Shown piece after piece: positions 8,787-17,046 of a DNA stretch of 64,000 bases. The stretch spans positions 603-64,602 of the forward strand of contig NVWL01000012.1 of the NCBI GenBank assembly GCA_002733645.1, read 5' to 3'. The notes under the pieces were generated by a model, which was given only the letters and a program-made list of their open reading frames with translations, searched no databases and was not told where the DNA came from. The number at the start of each line of letters is the position of its first letter. The stretch's first letter is position 1. The stretch comes from Oceanobacter sp. (lineage in GTDB: Bacteria > Pseudomonadota > Gammaproteobacteria > Pseudomonadales > Oceanobacteraceae). The translations under genes were made by a program, and so were the position numbers.

Positions 8787-8806
8787 GCCAGAGTGAAATC
8801 TCTGGC
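8787..8806 (+). terminator. weak terminator-like hairpin after sufE
   Basis: GCCAGAG / CTCTGGC with a 6-nt loop, followed by TTGATTACAT. The T tract is poor, so function is uncertain. Confidence 0.4.
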
Positions 8807-8903
8807 TTGATTACATACCTTTGCCATTCACCAAAACAGCATCTAATGCTTTCTGGCAATGAACAGCAACTCGAGAGCTGCCTGGACAGGCTTTATAATT
8901 AAA

Positions 8904-9434
8904 TCACTCATTTTCAAATCCTGTCACGACTTTATCTGCCTCAACACCCCAATTACATTGCGTATAGTAAAAGCCTCCTTCAACAACAATGGCTTGGGGT
9001 TCTGAGTCTAAGTTACATTGCACGACGAGTTTATGACCTCGCGCTTCAGCATTTTCTTCTCTCGTCCGTTTTACGCCTTCCCAAATTTTGTACTCCTCTC
9101 CCCCATACGTCACAAAAATTTGCTGGGGAAACACAAACTCACCCGGTAGAAACTTACCCAGCCAACTTTGATCAAACACCGCGGGCATTTCAAAATAGCT
9201 TCTATCGTCGGTCATGGTTTCATCTGTGTTATGCCCAGATGAATAGAATTTCTCAACCACTCGCTTAACATGAGCTCCTTTAACTGGCTCCCCATTTAAA
9301 GTAATCACACCCGAAATCGCAGAAAAGAGGCAGACTTTTTTAGGCTCGAACAAAGACATAAATAAAGCTCCTGACGCCATCAGCGAGAGTGCTAGAAACA
9401 CAAAAATGGATGTATGGCGCTTATTGATCCTCAT
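8904..9434 (-). CDS. DUF6795-like exported protein, downstream tandem copy
   Basis: A 176-residue protein with a hydrophobic N-terminal signal (about residues 10-27) and the conserved block KVCLFSAISGVITLNGEPV, which I associate with DUF6795. It is a close paralogue of the gene just upstream; the two differ at scattered residues and most clearly at the C-terminus (VVTGFENE here). The likely start is ATG 9434, aligning MRINKRH with MINKRH of the sister copy. The frame is open to 9488 but that region belongs to the sister gene. The ATG overlaps the sister's end by 14 nt. Function is unknown; the KGAHVKRVVEK-type segment suggests a carboxypeptidase-regulatory-like beta-sandwich. Confidence 0.82.
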   Translation of the reverse strand: MRINKRHTSIFVFLALSLMASGALFMSLFEPKKVCLFSAISGVITLNGEPVKGAHVKRVVEKFYSSGHNTDETMTDDRSYFEMPAVFDQSWLGKFLPGEFVFPQQIFVTYGGEEYKIWEGVKRTREENAEARGHKLVVQCNLDSEPQAIVVEGGFYYTQCNWGVEADKVVTGFENE

Positions 9435-9930
9435 CCGTTTCGACACCCCAGTCACATTGCGTATAGTAAAAGCTTCGTTCAACAGCAATGGCTTGAGGTT
9501 CTGAATCTAATTTACATTGCACGACAAGTTCATGACCTCGCGCTTCAGAATTTTCTTCCTTCGTCCGCTTCACTCCAGCCCAGATTTTGTACTCCTCCCC
9601 CTCATAAGTCACATAAACCTGCTGAGGGACCACAAACTCACCCGGTAAAAATTTACCCAAACGGCTTTGGTCAAACACGGCAGGCATTTCAAAATAGCCA
9701 CTGTCATCGGTCATGGTTTCATCTGTGTTATGCCCAGATGAATAGAACTTTTCAACCACGCGCCTAACGTGCGCTCCCTTAACTGGTTCCCCATTTAAAG
9801 TAATCACACCGGAAATCGCAGAAAAGAGGCAGACTTTTTTAGGCTCGAACAAAGACATAGATAAAGCTCCTGACGCCATCAGCGAGAGGGCTAGAAACAC
9901 AAGAGTGATTGCATGGCGCTTATTAATCAT
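9421..9930 (-). CDS. DUF6795-like exported protein, upstream tandem copy
   Basis: A 169-residue paralogue of the following gene, with the same N-terminal hydrophobic signal and the same SLFEPKKVCLFSAISG core. Two Cys near the C-terminus (VVQCKLD and YYTQCDWG) are shared by both copies and could form a disulfide if exported. It ends WGVETDEDQ, and its last codons double as the start of the second copy, marking the duplication junction. No function can be assigned. Confidence 0.83.
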   Translation of the reverse strand: MINKRHAITLVFLALSLMASGALSMSLFEPKKVCLFSAISGVITLNGEPVKGAHVRRVVEKFYSSGHNTDETMTDDSGYFEMPAVFDQSRLGKFLPGEFVVPQQVYVTYEGEEYKIWAGVKRTKEENSEARGHELVVQCKLDSEPQAIAVERSFYYTQCDWGVETDEDQ

Positions 9931-9967
9931 CCGTAATCCGCTAATAGCTAATATCTGCTACTCACAA

Positions 9968-10444
9968 CTACAGCCCTAGCTCCGTTAACCCCGGATGATC
10001 ATCGGGCCTAACATCTCCTTCCCAGCGGAATTTTCTATCCTGCTCAGCAATCGCCACGTCATTAATGCTGGCGTGACGCTCGGCCATTAAGCCGTTCTCA
10101 TCGAACAACCAGTTTTCATTGCCGTGTGAACGGAACCAGTTACCCTGATCATCGTGCCACTCATAAACAAATCGAACCGCGATACGATTATCAGTGTGAG
10201 CCCAGACTTCTTTGATTAAGCGGTACTCGTTTTCTTTCTGCCATTTGTTCGTTAAGAAAGCGGCTATTTGTTCACGCCCTTGTAAAAACTCAGAGCGATT
10301 ACGCCAGCGGGAATCTGGCGTATAGGCCATAGCGACTTTTTCCGGTTGTTTACCATTCCAAGCGTCTTCGGCCTTGCGCGCTTTGATGACTGCATCGTCA
10401 TAAGTAAAAGGCGGTAACGGTGGGCGTTGTTCTAGGTCAGGCAT
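9968..10444 (-). CDS. DUF1348 / NTF2-like (SnoaL-type) protein
   Basis: A 158-residue protein matching the DUF1348 family of the NTF2-like superfamily: [18 protein letters not shown] at the start, [18 protein letters not shown] in the middle, and [18 protein letters not shown]. These cone-shaped alpha+beta folds are small enzymes or binding proteins; the substrate is unknown. It is cytoplasmic with no signal peptide. It sits 37 nt upstream of the duplicated DUF6795 genes on the same strand and might be co-transcribed with them. Confidence 0.88.
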   Translation of the reverse strand: MPDLEQRPPLPPFTYDDAVIKARKAEDAWNGKQPEKVAMAYTPDSRWRNRSEFLQGREQIAAFLTNKWQKENEYRLIKEVWAHTDNRIAVRFVYEWHDDQGNWFRSHGNENWLFDENGLMAERHASINDVAIAEQDRKFRWEGDVRPDDHPGLTELGL

Positions 10445-10693
10445 GTTTACTCCGAATGATTAACATATAGATGGGCAGAAAATCCAATTAAGAGGTAATC
10501 ACGACCATCTATTAAACGCCAGATTTTCATTCTATGGCCATTAATTCACCAGAATGGCAGATAGGCCTCACGTATTTAGATTGTCGTATTCGCCTTACGC
10601 CACCAATACCGCGTCCATGTTTTCTTCTGCCTAGTGGGCTAAAGCGGCGTAAGAGATGTGATAGGAACTCTTTGCCGCCTTTATTACCCGTTA

Positions 10694-11155
10694 TTACAAC
10701 CAACGACGAACATGCTGACAGTATTGGCGATACTCTTCACCGAACAATTGATTCAACACTCGCTCTTCCGGAATAATCTGAAAGCGGGTGATATACACCA
10801 CAAAAAATGCCACACCGACAAAAGCCAATGGCGTACTCAACCAAACACCGAAGCCAGTCAGTAAAAAAGCCATACCAAGGTACATAGGGTTTCGGGTGAT
10901 TCGGTATATGCCACGAGTCACTAACGATGACGCTGCTTCTATTTTTAATGGATTGATCGTCGTTTTTTGACGAATAAAGGCAACCAAACCACCTGAGTCT
11001 AGTAGCAAACCAATAACCAGAAACATGCCTGCGATACTATTGGTGAGCATCGGCAGTGGATTTATTTGAAATGAATAATGCGCAATTACCCACATTATTC
11101 CCGCTGATAATATGCCTATTATTGGCGGTGGAATTTTATGTTCTAGAAAGCTCAT
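10694..11155 (-). CDS. Isoprenylcysteine carboxyl methyltransferase (ICMT)-like membrane protein
   Basis: A 153-residue protein with about four hydrophobic segments and the ICMT/PEMT-type signature: TRGIYRITRNPMYLGM near residues 82-97, then PEERVLNQLFGEEYRQYCQHVRRWL at the C-terminus. The family methylates lipids or small hydrophobic molecules with S-adenosylmethionine at the membrane. The substrate of bacterial versions is mostly unknown. The 249-nt gap on its downstream side (10445-10693) shows nothing I recognise. Confidence 0.88.
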   Translation of the reverse strand: MSFLEHKIPPPIIGILSAGIMWVIAHYSFQINPLPMLTNSIAGMFLVIGLLLDSGGLVAFIRQKTTINPLKIEAASSLVTRGIYRITRNPMYLGMAFLLTGFGVWLSTPLAFVGVAFFVVYITRFQIIPEERVLNQLFGEEYRQYCQHVRRWL

Positions 11156-11255
11156 TTGTTACCTAAAAAATTGTTCATTATCGGGTTCATCAGAGGTTGA
11201 AATTAGACTTTACCGTAAAGACTCTGATGACTAGCGGGTTTTGGCTATTTTTCTA

Positions 11256-11300
11256 CAGGCTGAAAGCCCGCCTGGAAGCGCATGCTTTATGCGCGTCCCA
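11256..11300. repeat. twin hairpin element
   Basis: Two adjacent inverted repeats: CAGGC/GCCTG (11256-11260, 11270-11274) and GCGCAT/ATGCGC (11278-11283, 11289-11294), the latter flanked by TGGAA/TCCCA-like bases. The paired-stem layout resembles REP/BIME-type extragenic elements. It lies between the ICMT-like gene and the broken membrane gene. Confidence 0.5.
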
Positions 11301-11332
11301 TCATGCTTTTAGTGAGGAACAACAGCTGATTG

Positions 11333-11754
11333 TTATCCGATCCACGAACCTTTCTCTTTCCTTCGAAGTTTAAGTGCAGCAGTGATATATCCAACCGCCA
11401 AGGCTGCCATGAAACCAATTCGAGTCGTAGCACCAGAATCGAACCTCTCATCCGAAAATAGAGGTGCTATAGCCATAAGTACCATTGCTATCGACAATAA
11501 TATGCCCGCTAAAAGCAATATCCGCCAAGATACCAAAGAACTTCCTTGTATCGGCTCTCCATCAAGCAGTAATGTCCAACCGCTAATCACCATTAACATA
11601 CCAAACGGGCACAAGAACGAGAACATGAAAGCAATGCTAAAGTCGAAATCACCAACCAGTAGACCTAGAAAGGTTATTCCCCCCATCAGGGCACCAAATC
11701 CGAAAATGGAAGCCCTAAAATAACAACTAGAAGACCCAGAGCTCTATATTTCAT
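11333..11754 (-). pseudogene. Membrane protein gene interrupted by a frameshift
   Basis: An ATG at 11754 opens MKYRALGLLVVILG, then the frame runs into a stop at 11688. In the -1 frame, reading from about 11713 gives ASIFGFGALMGGITFLGLLVGDF and then about 115 residues with four hydrophobic helices ending at 11333. Joined at the GGG at 11715-11713 the two pieces make a continuous protein of about 140 residues with a sensible first helix. Alternatively the intact gene starts at ATG 11686 (117 residues). I do not recognise the family. A decayed or slippage-dependent gene, or a sequencing error, would all explain this. Confidence 0.6.
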
Positions 11755-11770
11755 TATCAAATGCTTGTTG

Positions 11771-11863
11771 GAATTCAGGATAACGCTCGCAGAGCCGGGT
11801 CTGTTTTTCAAGGCTAATGCTTGCAGGGTCCGTGTTGCTGCGTTTGTTATGTATCCCGAATTC
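11771..11863 (-). repeat. attC-like imperfect palindrome
   Basis: The 93-bp segment is bounded by GAATTC on both sides and is imperfectly self-complementary. On the minus strand it reads ACATAAC AAACGC (from 11852) and ends in GCGTTATCC (to 11778), with CGGACCCTG and CAGACCCGG pairing inside. This layout resembles integron attC sites (R''/L''/L'/R'), though the outer cores deviate from the RYYYAAC and GTTRRRY consensus. It ends 24 nt before the start of the broken membrane gene, the position expected for a preceding cassette's attC. Confidence 0.4.
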
Positions 11864-11953
11864 ACAAAAATATCTAAGGTAATCCATGGCAAAGCCGTTT
11901 TTAAATGCTATTATTGACCTTATTTACCAAAATAACCCTTGAGAGGGGGTTTT

Positions 11954-13231
11954 ATGCTAGTTGAATTTACAGTAAAAAATTATCGCTCTATTAAAGAAGA
12001 GCAAGTTTTTAGTATGGTTAAGGCGACAGGCGGGGAGCTGGAAAGTACTAATAGCTTTCAGCCTAGCGCCCCTGCAAGCGTTGCTCTCTTGAGGTCTGCA
12101 GCAGTTTATGGTGCAAACGCCGCTGGAAAATCAAATGTTATTCGAGCAATGATGGAGATGGAGTCAATTGTTCGGAACTCAGCTTCGTCTAGCCAAGAAG
12201 GAGATGAAATTTCAGTTACTCCATTCTTATTTGATGAGTCATCGTGTTCTGAGCCTACTGAGTTTGAGATGGTCTTCATCAGTGAAGGCGTAAGATATCA
12301 ATTTGGGTTTTCCGCGACGAAAACTCATATCGTTGAGGAGTGGTTGATTGCCTACCCCAAAGGTCGTGCTCAAAGATGGTATTCAAGAGGCTACAATGAG
12401 AAAAAGAATACATCTGAATATAAATTTAGTGATTTTCTGCTAGGTCAAAAGTCCGTATGGCAAAACGCCACTCGATCTAATGCTCTTTTCCTATCTACCG
12501 CTGTTCAATTAAATAGCGACCAGCTTAAGCCAGTATTTAATTGGTTTAAAGAAACCCTACGGCCTGCAAATATTGGCGGTTGGGGCCCAGAATTTACTGC
12601 CTCCCTATGTGATAAAGAAAACTCTAAAGCCAGAGTTCTAGAGTTTTTAAAAGCAGCAGACTTTGATATTCATGACATTAGAATTGATAAAGAAAAGTTC
12701 GACGCTGAATCTTTGCCTGAGGATATTCCTGATTCCGTTAGAAAAAAAATTGTTAAGGAAATGAAGGACAAGGAGATTATTGATATTAAGACGATTCATA
12801 AATCAGTATCTGGAAATCTAGTTCCACTAGATTTTGATGAGGAATCCGATGGTACTCAGAAATTTTTCTCATTTGCAGGGCCTTGGATTGACACCCTAAA
12901 CAAAGGCTACGTGCTCGTAATTGATGAACTTCATGATAATCTTCACCCAAAGATGGTTAAATATTTGGTAAATCTCTTCCATAGCGACAAGACCAACCCA
13001 AATAACGCACAGTTGATTTTTACAACGCATGAAACGTCAATTTTAAGTCAGAATGACTTTAGGCGTGATCAGATTTGGTTTTGTGAAAAAGACGATAGAC
13101 AAGCCACTTCCTTGTACCCTCTGACTGATTTTAGCCCCCGCAAAGATAGAGAAAATATTGGACTTGGATATTTGTCGGGGCGTTATGGGGCTCTTCCATT
13201 CATCAGACCTTTTGATCTGGAAGCTGTGTAA
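11954..13231 (+). CDS. RloA-type AAA ATPase (AbiL-like defence, component 1)
   Basis: An AAA-family ATPase of 425 residues with the ABC/OLD-like layout. FTVKNYRSIK is at the N-terminus, Walker A GANAAGKS at residues 53-60, Walker B VLVIDELHDNLHP at about 319-331 (Asp324, Glu325), and the switch histidine His359 in FTTHETS. The start is ATG 11954 behind a purine-rich GAGAGGGGG; the TTG at 11939 is unlikely. Its stop lies 2 nt before the RloB gene. This pair corresponds to RloA/RloB of restriction-linked loci and AbiLi/AbiLii of Lactococcus. By family knowledge the ATPase probably senses or gates and RloB is the effector. Confidence 0.9.
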   Translation: MLVEFTVKNYRSIKEEQVFSMVKATGGELESTNSFQPSAPASVALLRSAAVYGANAAGKSNVIRAMMEMESIVRNSASSSQEGDEISVTPFLFDESSCSEPTEFEMVFISEGVRYQFGFSATKTHIVEEWLIAYPKGRAQRWYSRGYNEKKNTSEYKFSDFLLGQKSVWQNATRSNALFLSTAVQLNSDQLKPVFNWFKETLRPANIGGWGPEFTASLCDKENSKARVLEFLKAADFDIHDIRIDKEKFDAESLPEDIPDSVRKKIVKEMKDKEIIDIKTIHKSVSGNLVPLDFDEESDGTQKFFSFAGPWIDTLNKGYVLVIDELHDNLHPKMVKYLVNLFHSDKTNPNNAQLIFTTHETSILSQNDFRRDQIWFCEKDDRQATSLYPLTDFSPRKDRENIGLGYLSGRYGALPFIRPFDLEAV

Positions 13232-13233
13232 AT

Positions 13234-13905
13234 ATGGGTACCGACAATCTATTTCATAAACGTAAAGCAAAGGCTGCCGATCAATTAGAGAGACGAAAAG
13301 CTAAGCGTTCATCATATGAAAAGGTTTTAATCGTCTGCGAAGGGGAGAAAACGGAGCCTAATTATTTTAATGAGTGCATCCAGTTTTATAAATTAAATAC
13401 TGCAAATGTCGAAGTTGATGGTACATGCGGGTCAAGCCCTAAGAGCGTTTATGAAAGAGCTATCGAGCTTTGGGAGGCTGAAGAAAGAAAGGGAGATTCT
13501 TATGATCGAGTTTACTGTGTTTTTGATAGGGACAATCATGAAACCTATGATGAAACAGTAAAAAGAATATCTGATCACAACTCTGAAGATGTTTTTTATG
13601 CAGCGGTATCTGTACCTTGCTTTGAATATTGGCTTCTTTTGCACTTTAAATATACAACAAGACCTTACGCTGCCGCAGGAAAGTTAAGTATTGGTGGTGA
13701 GGTACTGAAAGAGCTTAAAGAGGTGATGCCTGATTATGAAAAAGGTAATAACAATATATTTTCATCATTGTCTAAGCAAATTGAATTTGCGAAAGAGAAT
13801 GCTGATAGAGCCTTGAAACATGCAAAAGACAATCATACTGACAACCCCTCTACCAGCATTCATGACCTCATTGATTATCTGCAAAATCTGAAAAACAGAC
13901 TCTAG
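13234..13905 (+). CDS. RloB-like Toprim-type effector (AbiL-like defence, component 2)
   Basis: A 223-residue protein of the RloB family. A basic N-terminus is followed by VLIVCEGEKTEPNYF (residues 31-45, the Toprim-like glutamate motif), then CVFDRDNH (residues 95-102, Asp98 and Asp100), then PCFEYWLLLHF, the hallmark of RloB. These residues suggest a metal-dependent nuclease. Its ATG lies 2 nt after the ATPase stop, so translation is probably coupled. Relative to Gabija, where the ATPase and Toprim parts are fused in GajA, the two activities are on separate chains here. Confidence 0.9.
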   Translation: MGTDNLFHKRKAKAADQLERRKAKRSSYEKVLIVCEGEKTEPNYFNECIQFYKLNTANVEVDGTCGSSPKSVYERAIELWEAEERKGDSYDRVYCVFDRDNHETYDETVKRISDHNSEDVFYAAVSVPCFEYWLLLHFKYTTRPYAAAGKLSIGGEVLKELKEVMPDYEKGNNNIFSSLSKQIEFAKENADRALKHAKDNHTDNPSTSIHDLIDYLQNLKNRL

Positions 13906-13928
13906 GTTAACAGCTTAATAGTATGCCA

Positions 13929-14153
13929 GCACACTTCCCCGGAACTAATAAAAGCCCGAAAACTCTGTAACCCATTGATTTTAAAAGGGAATATTCCATT
14001 ACATTGTCAGTCCATTCTGTGAAAGTGTGCGCGCACACTATTTCGGCTAACCATGACACACTTATTTATTAACCAGATTTATAACTTACTGGTTTAAGTG
14101 AGTTTAAGCTAACACCCAGTGACAAAGCCTGCAACTTGATTTGTAAAGTGTGC
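13929..14153. repeat. cluster of AAGTGTGC / GCACACTT motifs including a 14-bp palindrome
   Basis: The 8-mer occurs at 13929-13936, 14023-14030, 14033-14040 (last base altered), 14056-14063 (one mismatch) and in 14145-14152. The middle two form the perfect palindrome GTGTGCGCGCACAC at 14025-14038. No gene is seen in 13906-14430; this cluster and the terminator below are all I find there. The motifs may be protein-binding sites next to the defence pair. Confidence 0.55.
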
Positions 14154-14343
14154 CAAGTATTTCTGATTCTTCAAAAATATACTGTTTACAACCTACAGAC
14201 CTAATAATTGAAATAACAATTTTTTAAACAGCTGTGAGCAGTGTTTGGGTAGACTGGTGTTTTAGTAAAAGGTGAGAAGAACTCAAGCCTCGAAAGCCGT
14301 TTGAGCAGTTGATTAAAAGCAATCGTATAATTTGCTGTGATAT

Positions 14344-14414
14344 AAAAAAGCCCGAGCCTTTTGTTTTCTGCTATGGGGTAACGACAGAATAACAATTGAA
14401 ACTCAGGCTTTTTT
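14344..14414 (-). terminator. long-loop inverted repeat after fba
   Basis: On the minus strand AAAAAAGCCTGAG and CTCGGGCTTTTTT pair across a loop of about 45 nt, ending in a T run. It lies just beyond the fba stop and is probably its terminator, though the loop is unusually long. The sequence is nearly symmetric, so it could also stop rightward transcription. Confidence 0.55.
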
Positions 14415-14430
14415 GCTGACTTAAAATCTA

Positions 14431-15495
14431 TTAATTGATTTTAGGATCCAGCGCACCGCTCTGGTATTTTTCGAACATGCCATCAAGTGAGATAGGCTTG
14501 ATCTTAGAGGCATTGCCCGCCGTACCGAATGCTTCGTAACGAGCCATACAAATATCGCTCATTGCTTTTACAGACGCAGAGAAGTATTTACGTGGATCAA
14601 ATTCGCTTGGGTTTTCCGCCAAGAAACGACGAATCGCACCGGTAGATGCCAAACGTAAATCGGTATCGATGTTCACTTTGCGAACGCCGTATTTGATGCC
14701 TTCAACGATCTGCTCAACCGGCACACCGTAAGTCTCAGGGATCTCACCACCAAATTCATTGATGATCGCCAACCATTCTTGCGGTACGGAAGAAGAACCG
14801 TGCATTACTAGGTGGGTATCAGGAATACGCTGGTGAATCGCTTTAATGCGATCAATTGCCAGAATGTCATCCGTTGGTGGACGAGTAAATTTGTAAGCAC
14901 CGTGCGAGGTACCACACGCAATGGCTAATGCATCAACGCCGGTTTGCTTAACAAAGTCAGCCGCTTCTTCTGGGTTTGTCAGCATCTGGTCGTGGCTTAG
15001 AATACCTTCTGCGCCAATGCCGTCTTCTTCACCGGCTTGGCCAGTTTCTAAAGACCCCAAGCAACCCAGCTCACCTTCAACTGAAACACCACATGCATGG
15101 GCCATTTCAACCGTACGCTTGGTCACATCAACGTTGTATTCATAGGTCGTTGGCGTCTTACCATCCGTTCCTAATGAACCGTCCATCATGACTGAGCTGA
15201 AGCCCAACTGAATAGAACGCTGACACACAGTCGGAGACGTGCCGTGATCCTGGTGCATACATACTGGAATGTGCGGAAACTCTTCAATCGCCGCCAAAAT
15301 CAGGTGACGCAAGAAAGGTGCACCCGCGTATTTACGAGCACCAGCAGAAGCCTGAACGATTACCGGTGAATCGGTTTTGTCCGCTGCTTCCATGATCGCG
15401 CGCATCTGTTCGAGGTTGTTCACGTTGTATGCAGGAACGCCGTAGCCAAACTCGGCGGCGTGATCAAGCATCTGACGCATGCTGATTAAAGCCAT
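14431..15495 (-). CDS. fba: Fructose-bisphosphate aldolase, class II, Calvin-cycle subtype
   Basis: Zinc-dependent aldolase of 354 residues that interconverts fructose-1,6-bisphosphate with dihydroxyacetone phosphate and glyceraldehyde-3-phosphate. The class II metal-binding motifs are seen as CMHQDHGTS (about residue 79 onward) and VEGELGCLG with a later VMHGSSSVP. The long form with [16 protein letters not shown] matches the Calvin-cycle subtype found in many proteobacteria, used here presumably for gluconeogenesis and glycolysis. An AAGGG Shine-Dalgarno precedes the ATG. It is the last gene of the epd-pgk-fba block. Confidence 0.96.
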   Translation of the reverse strand: MALISMRQMLDHAAEFGYGVPAYNVNNLEQMRAIMEAADKTDSPVIVQASAGARKYAGAPFLRHLILAAIEEFPHIPVCMHQDHGTSPTVCQRSIQLGFSSVMMDGSLGTDGKTPTTYEYNVDVTKRTVEMAHACGVSVEGELGCLGSLETGQAGEEDGIGAEGILSHDQMLTNPEEAADFVKQTGVDALAIACGTSHGAYKFTRPPTDDILAIDRIKAIHQRIPDTHLVMHGSSSVPQEWLAIINEFGGEIPETYGVPVEQIVEGIKYGVRKVNIDTDLRLASTGAIRRFLAENPSEFDPRKYFSASVKAMSDICMARYEAFGTAGNASKIKPISLDGMFEKYQSGALDPKIN

Positions 15496-15627
15496 GTAAA
15501 TACCCTTAAGAAACGGTTATTGAAAAGGTTAATAAGATTGAGCCGTATTCTAACGACTATGTTCCGCTTTAGGAACCGAAAGCCGAGTTAGTCACCTTGC
15601 GTAGTGGTCAAATCATCCATCTTAACC

Positions 15628-15653
15628 AAAAACCCGACTTACGCCGGGTTTTT
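15628..15653. terminator. bidirectional terminator between the small lipoprotein gene and fba
   Basis: AAAACCCG (15629-15636) and CGGGTTTT (15645-15652) form a stem with A and T runs on both flanks. For the minus strand it lies after the 49-codon lipoprotein gene, so fba may need its own promoter in 15496-15627. Confidence 0.75.
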
Positions 15654-15665
15654 AAAACATGTGGA

Positions 15666-15815
15666 TCAGTTAGGGTTCCACGTAGGAATGACACCCATGT
15701 TTTCGACATGTCTAATTTGCGACTCGACCAACTCAGAAGCCGCCGCATCCTCATCGACCACGTGCGCAGCGCAGGAGGCTAATAAGATGCTAGCGAACAC
15801 TAAACTCAGTTTCAT
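15666..15815 (-). CDS. Tiny lipoprotein (49 residues) translationally coupled to pgk
   Basis: A short reading frame not obvious to gene finders. ATG at 15815 overlaps the pgk TGA as ATGA. The product starts [15 protein letters not shown], a complete lipoprotein signal with lipobox LASC (Cys15), followed by a 34-residue acidic mature part ending PTWNPN. The stop at 15666 is followed within 15 nt by a terminator hairpin, so pgk and this gene end one transcript. I recognise no family. The residue after Cys is Ala, which would favour outer-membrane sorting. Without this gene, 15496-15811 would be a 316-nt gap. Confidence 0.72.
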   Translation of the reverse strand: MKLSLVFASILLASCAAHVVDEDAAASELVESQIRHVENMGVIPTWNPN

Positions 15816-16975
15816 GACTTAGCGCGTGCTTCTAATACAGCCACAGCAGGCAACACTTTGCCTTCAACGAATTCTAGGAAGGCACCGCCGCCAGTCGAGA
15901 TGTAAGACACTTTATCGGCGATATCGTATTTATCCACCGCAGCCAAGGTGTCACCACCACCAGCAATCGAGAAAGCATCTGATTCAGCAATGGCCAGTGC
16001 CAAAGCTTTGGTGCCTTCGCCAAACTGATCAAATTCGAACACACCTACTGGGCCGTTCCAGATGATGGTTTTTGCTTCTTTCAATTGAGCGGCCAATGCG
16101 GCGGAGCTATCTGGGCCGATATCAAAAATCATGTCGTCTTCAGTGACGTCGTCAGCTGATTTCAAAGTCGCTTCTGCTGTTTCTGCGAATTCTTTGGCGC
16201 ACACCACGTCGGTAGGTACTGGAATAGAGACTTTTTCCATCAGTTTTTGCGCCGCTGGAATCAAGTCGTGTTCACACAGTGATTTACCTACGGGCTTGCC
16301 CGCTGCAGCGAGGAAAGTGTTGGCGATGCCGCCACCGACGATGATTTGATCACAAATATCAGACAGGCTTTCGAGCACTTCTAACTTAGTTGATACCTTA
16401 GAGCCACCCACAATCGCCACTAACGGACGTGCTGGGTTATCCAGTGCTTTGCCAAGTGCTTCTAATTCAGCTGCCAACAAGGGGCCAGCACACGCAACCG
16501 GGGCAAACTTAGCCACGCCATGTGTTGATGCTTGAGCACGGTGTGCTGTACCGAAAGCGTCCATAACGAAGATGTCGCATAGCTCGGCATAGGCTTTGGC
16601 CAACTCGTCTTCGTCTTTCTTTTCGCCTTTGTTAAAGCGTACGTTTTCAAGTAATGCTAATTCGCCGTCGGCCAATTCGATGCCCGCACGAAAATCTTTC
16701 ACCACATTCACATCACGGCCAAGTAAACCACCAAGATGATCAGCAACAGGCTGCATTGAAAATTCTTCGGCGTATTCGCCTTCGGTCGGACGACCAAGGT
16801 GAGACATAACGATAACTTGAGCACCCGCTTCAAGCGCGTGTTGAATGGTCGGCAGTGATGCACGGATACGCACGTCTGATGACACTTTGCCATCTTTTAG
16901 CGGTACGTTTAGGTCTTCGCGGATCAGAACCTTTTTTCCTTTCAGGTCCAGGTCGGTCATTTTTAACACTGTCAT
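15812..16975 (-). CDS. pgk: Phosphoglycerate kinase
   Basis: A 387-residue glycolytic kinase that transfers phosphate between 1,3-bisphosphoglycerate and ADP. The N-terminal signature [15 protein letters not shown], the SHLGRP motif, [12 protein letters not shown] and the C-terminal GGGDTLAAV nucleotide-binding loop are all present. An AGGA about 8 nt upstream supports ATG 16975. It follows epd after 71 nt and overlaps the small lipoprotein gene by 4 nt. Confidence 0.98.
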   Translation of the reverse strand: MTVLKMTDLDLKGKKVLIREDLNVPLKDGKVSSDVRIRASLPTIQHALEAGAQVIVMSHLGRPTEGEYAEEFSMQPVADHLGGLLGRDVNVVKDFRAGIELADGELALLENVRFNKGEKKDEDELAKAYAELCDIFVMDAFGTAHRAQASTHGVAKFAPVACAGPLLAAELEALGKALDNPARPLVAIVGGSKVSTKLEVLESLSDICDQIIVGGGIANTFLAAAGKPVGKSLCEHDLIPAAQKLMEKVSIPVPTDVVCAKEFAETAEATLKSADDVTEDDMIFDIGPDSSAALAAQLKEAKTIIWNGPVGVFEFDQFGEGTKALALAIAESDAFSIAGGGDTLAAVDKYDIADKVSYISTGGGAFLEFVEGKVLPAVAVLEARAKS

Positions 16976-17046
16976 TGTTATGTCCTATCTAATTAGATCA
17001 CTTATCAAATTCATATTTGCCTAGCAGAGGCATGACGCTGATCGCC

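Larger units (their letters stand above)
8904..9930 (-). repeat. tandem gene duplication (about 0.5-kb units)
   Basis: The two DUF6795-like genes are near-identical at the DNA level over most of their length (for example the segments at 9290-9370 and 9775-9860), repeating at about 496-bp spacing. The junction lies at about 9421-9434. The duplication appears recent. Confidence 0.88.

Noticed and set aside
11160-11336. A second attC after the broken membrane gene
   Set aside because: The stop region reads GGATAAC, but no matching GTTRRRY core or L sites follow within 150 nt.
13234-13905. Gabija (GajAB) system
   Set aside because: GajA is a single ATPase-Toprim fusion and GajB is a UvrD-like helicase; here the ATPase and Toprim-like parts are separate and no helicase is present.
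14201-14395. 64-codon minus-strand frame after the defence genes
   Set aside because: It ends inside the fba terminator repeat region, lacks a ribosome site and resembles no protein family.
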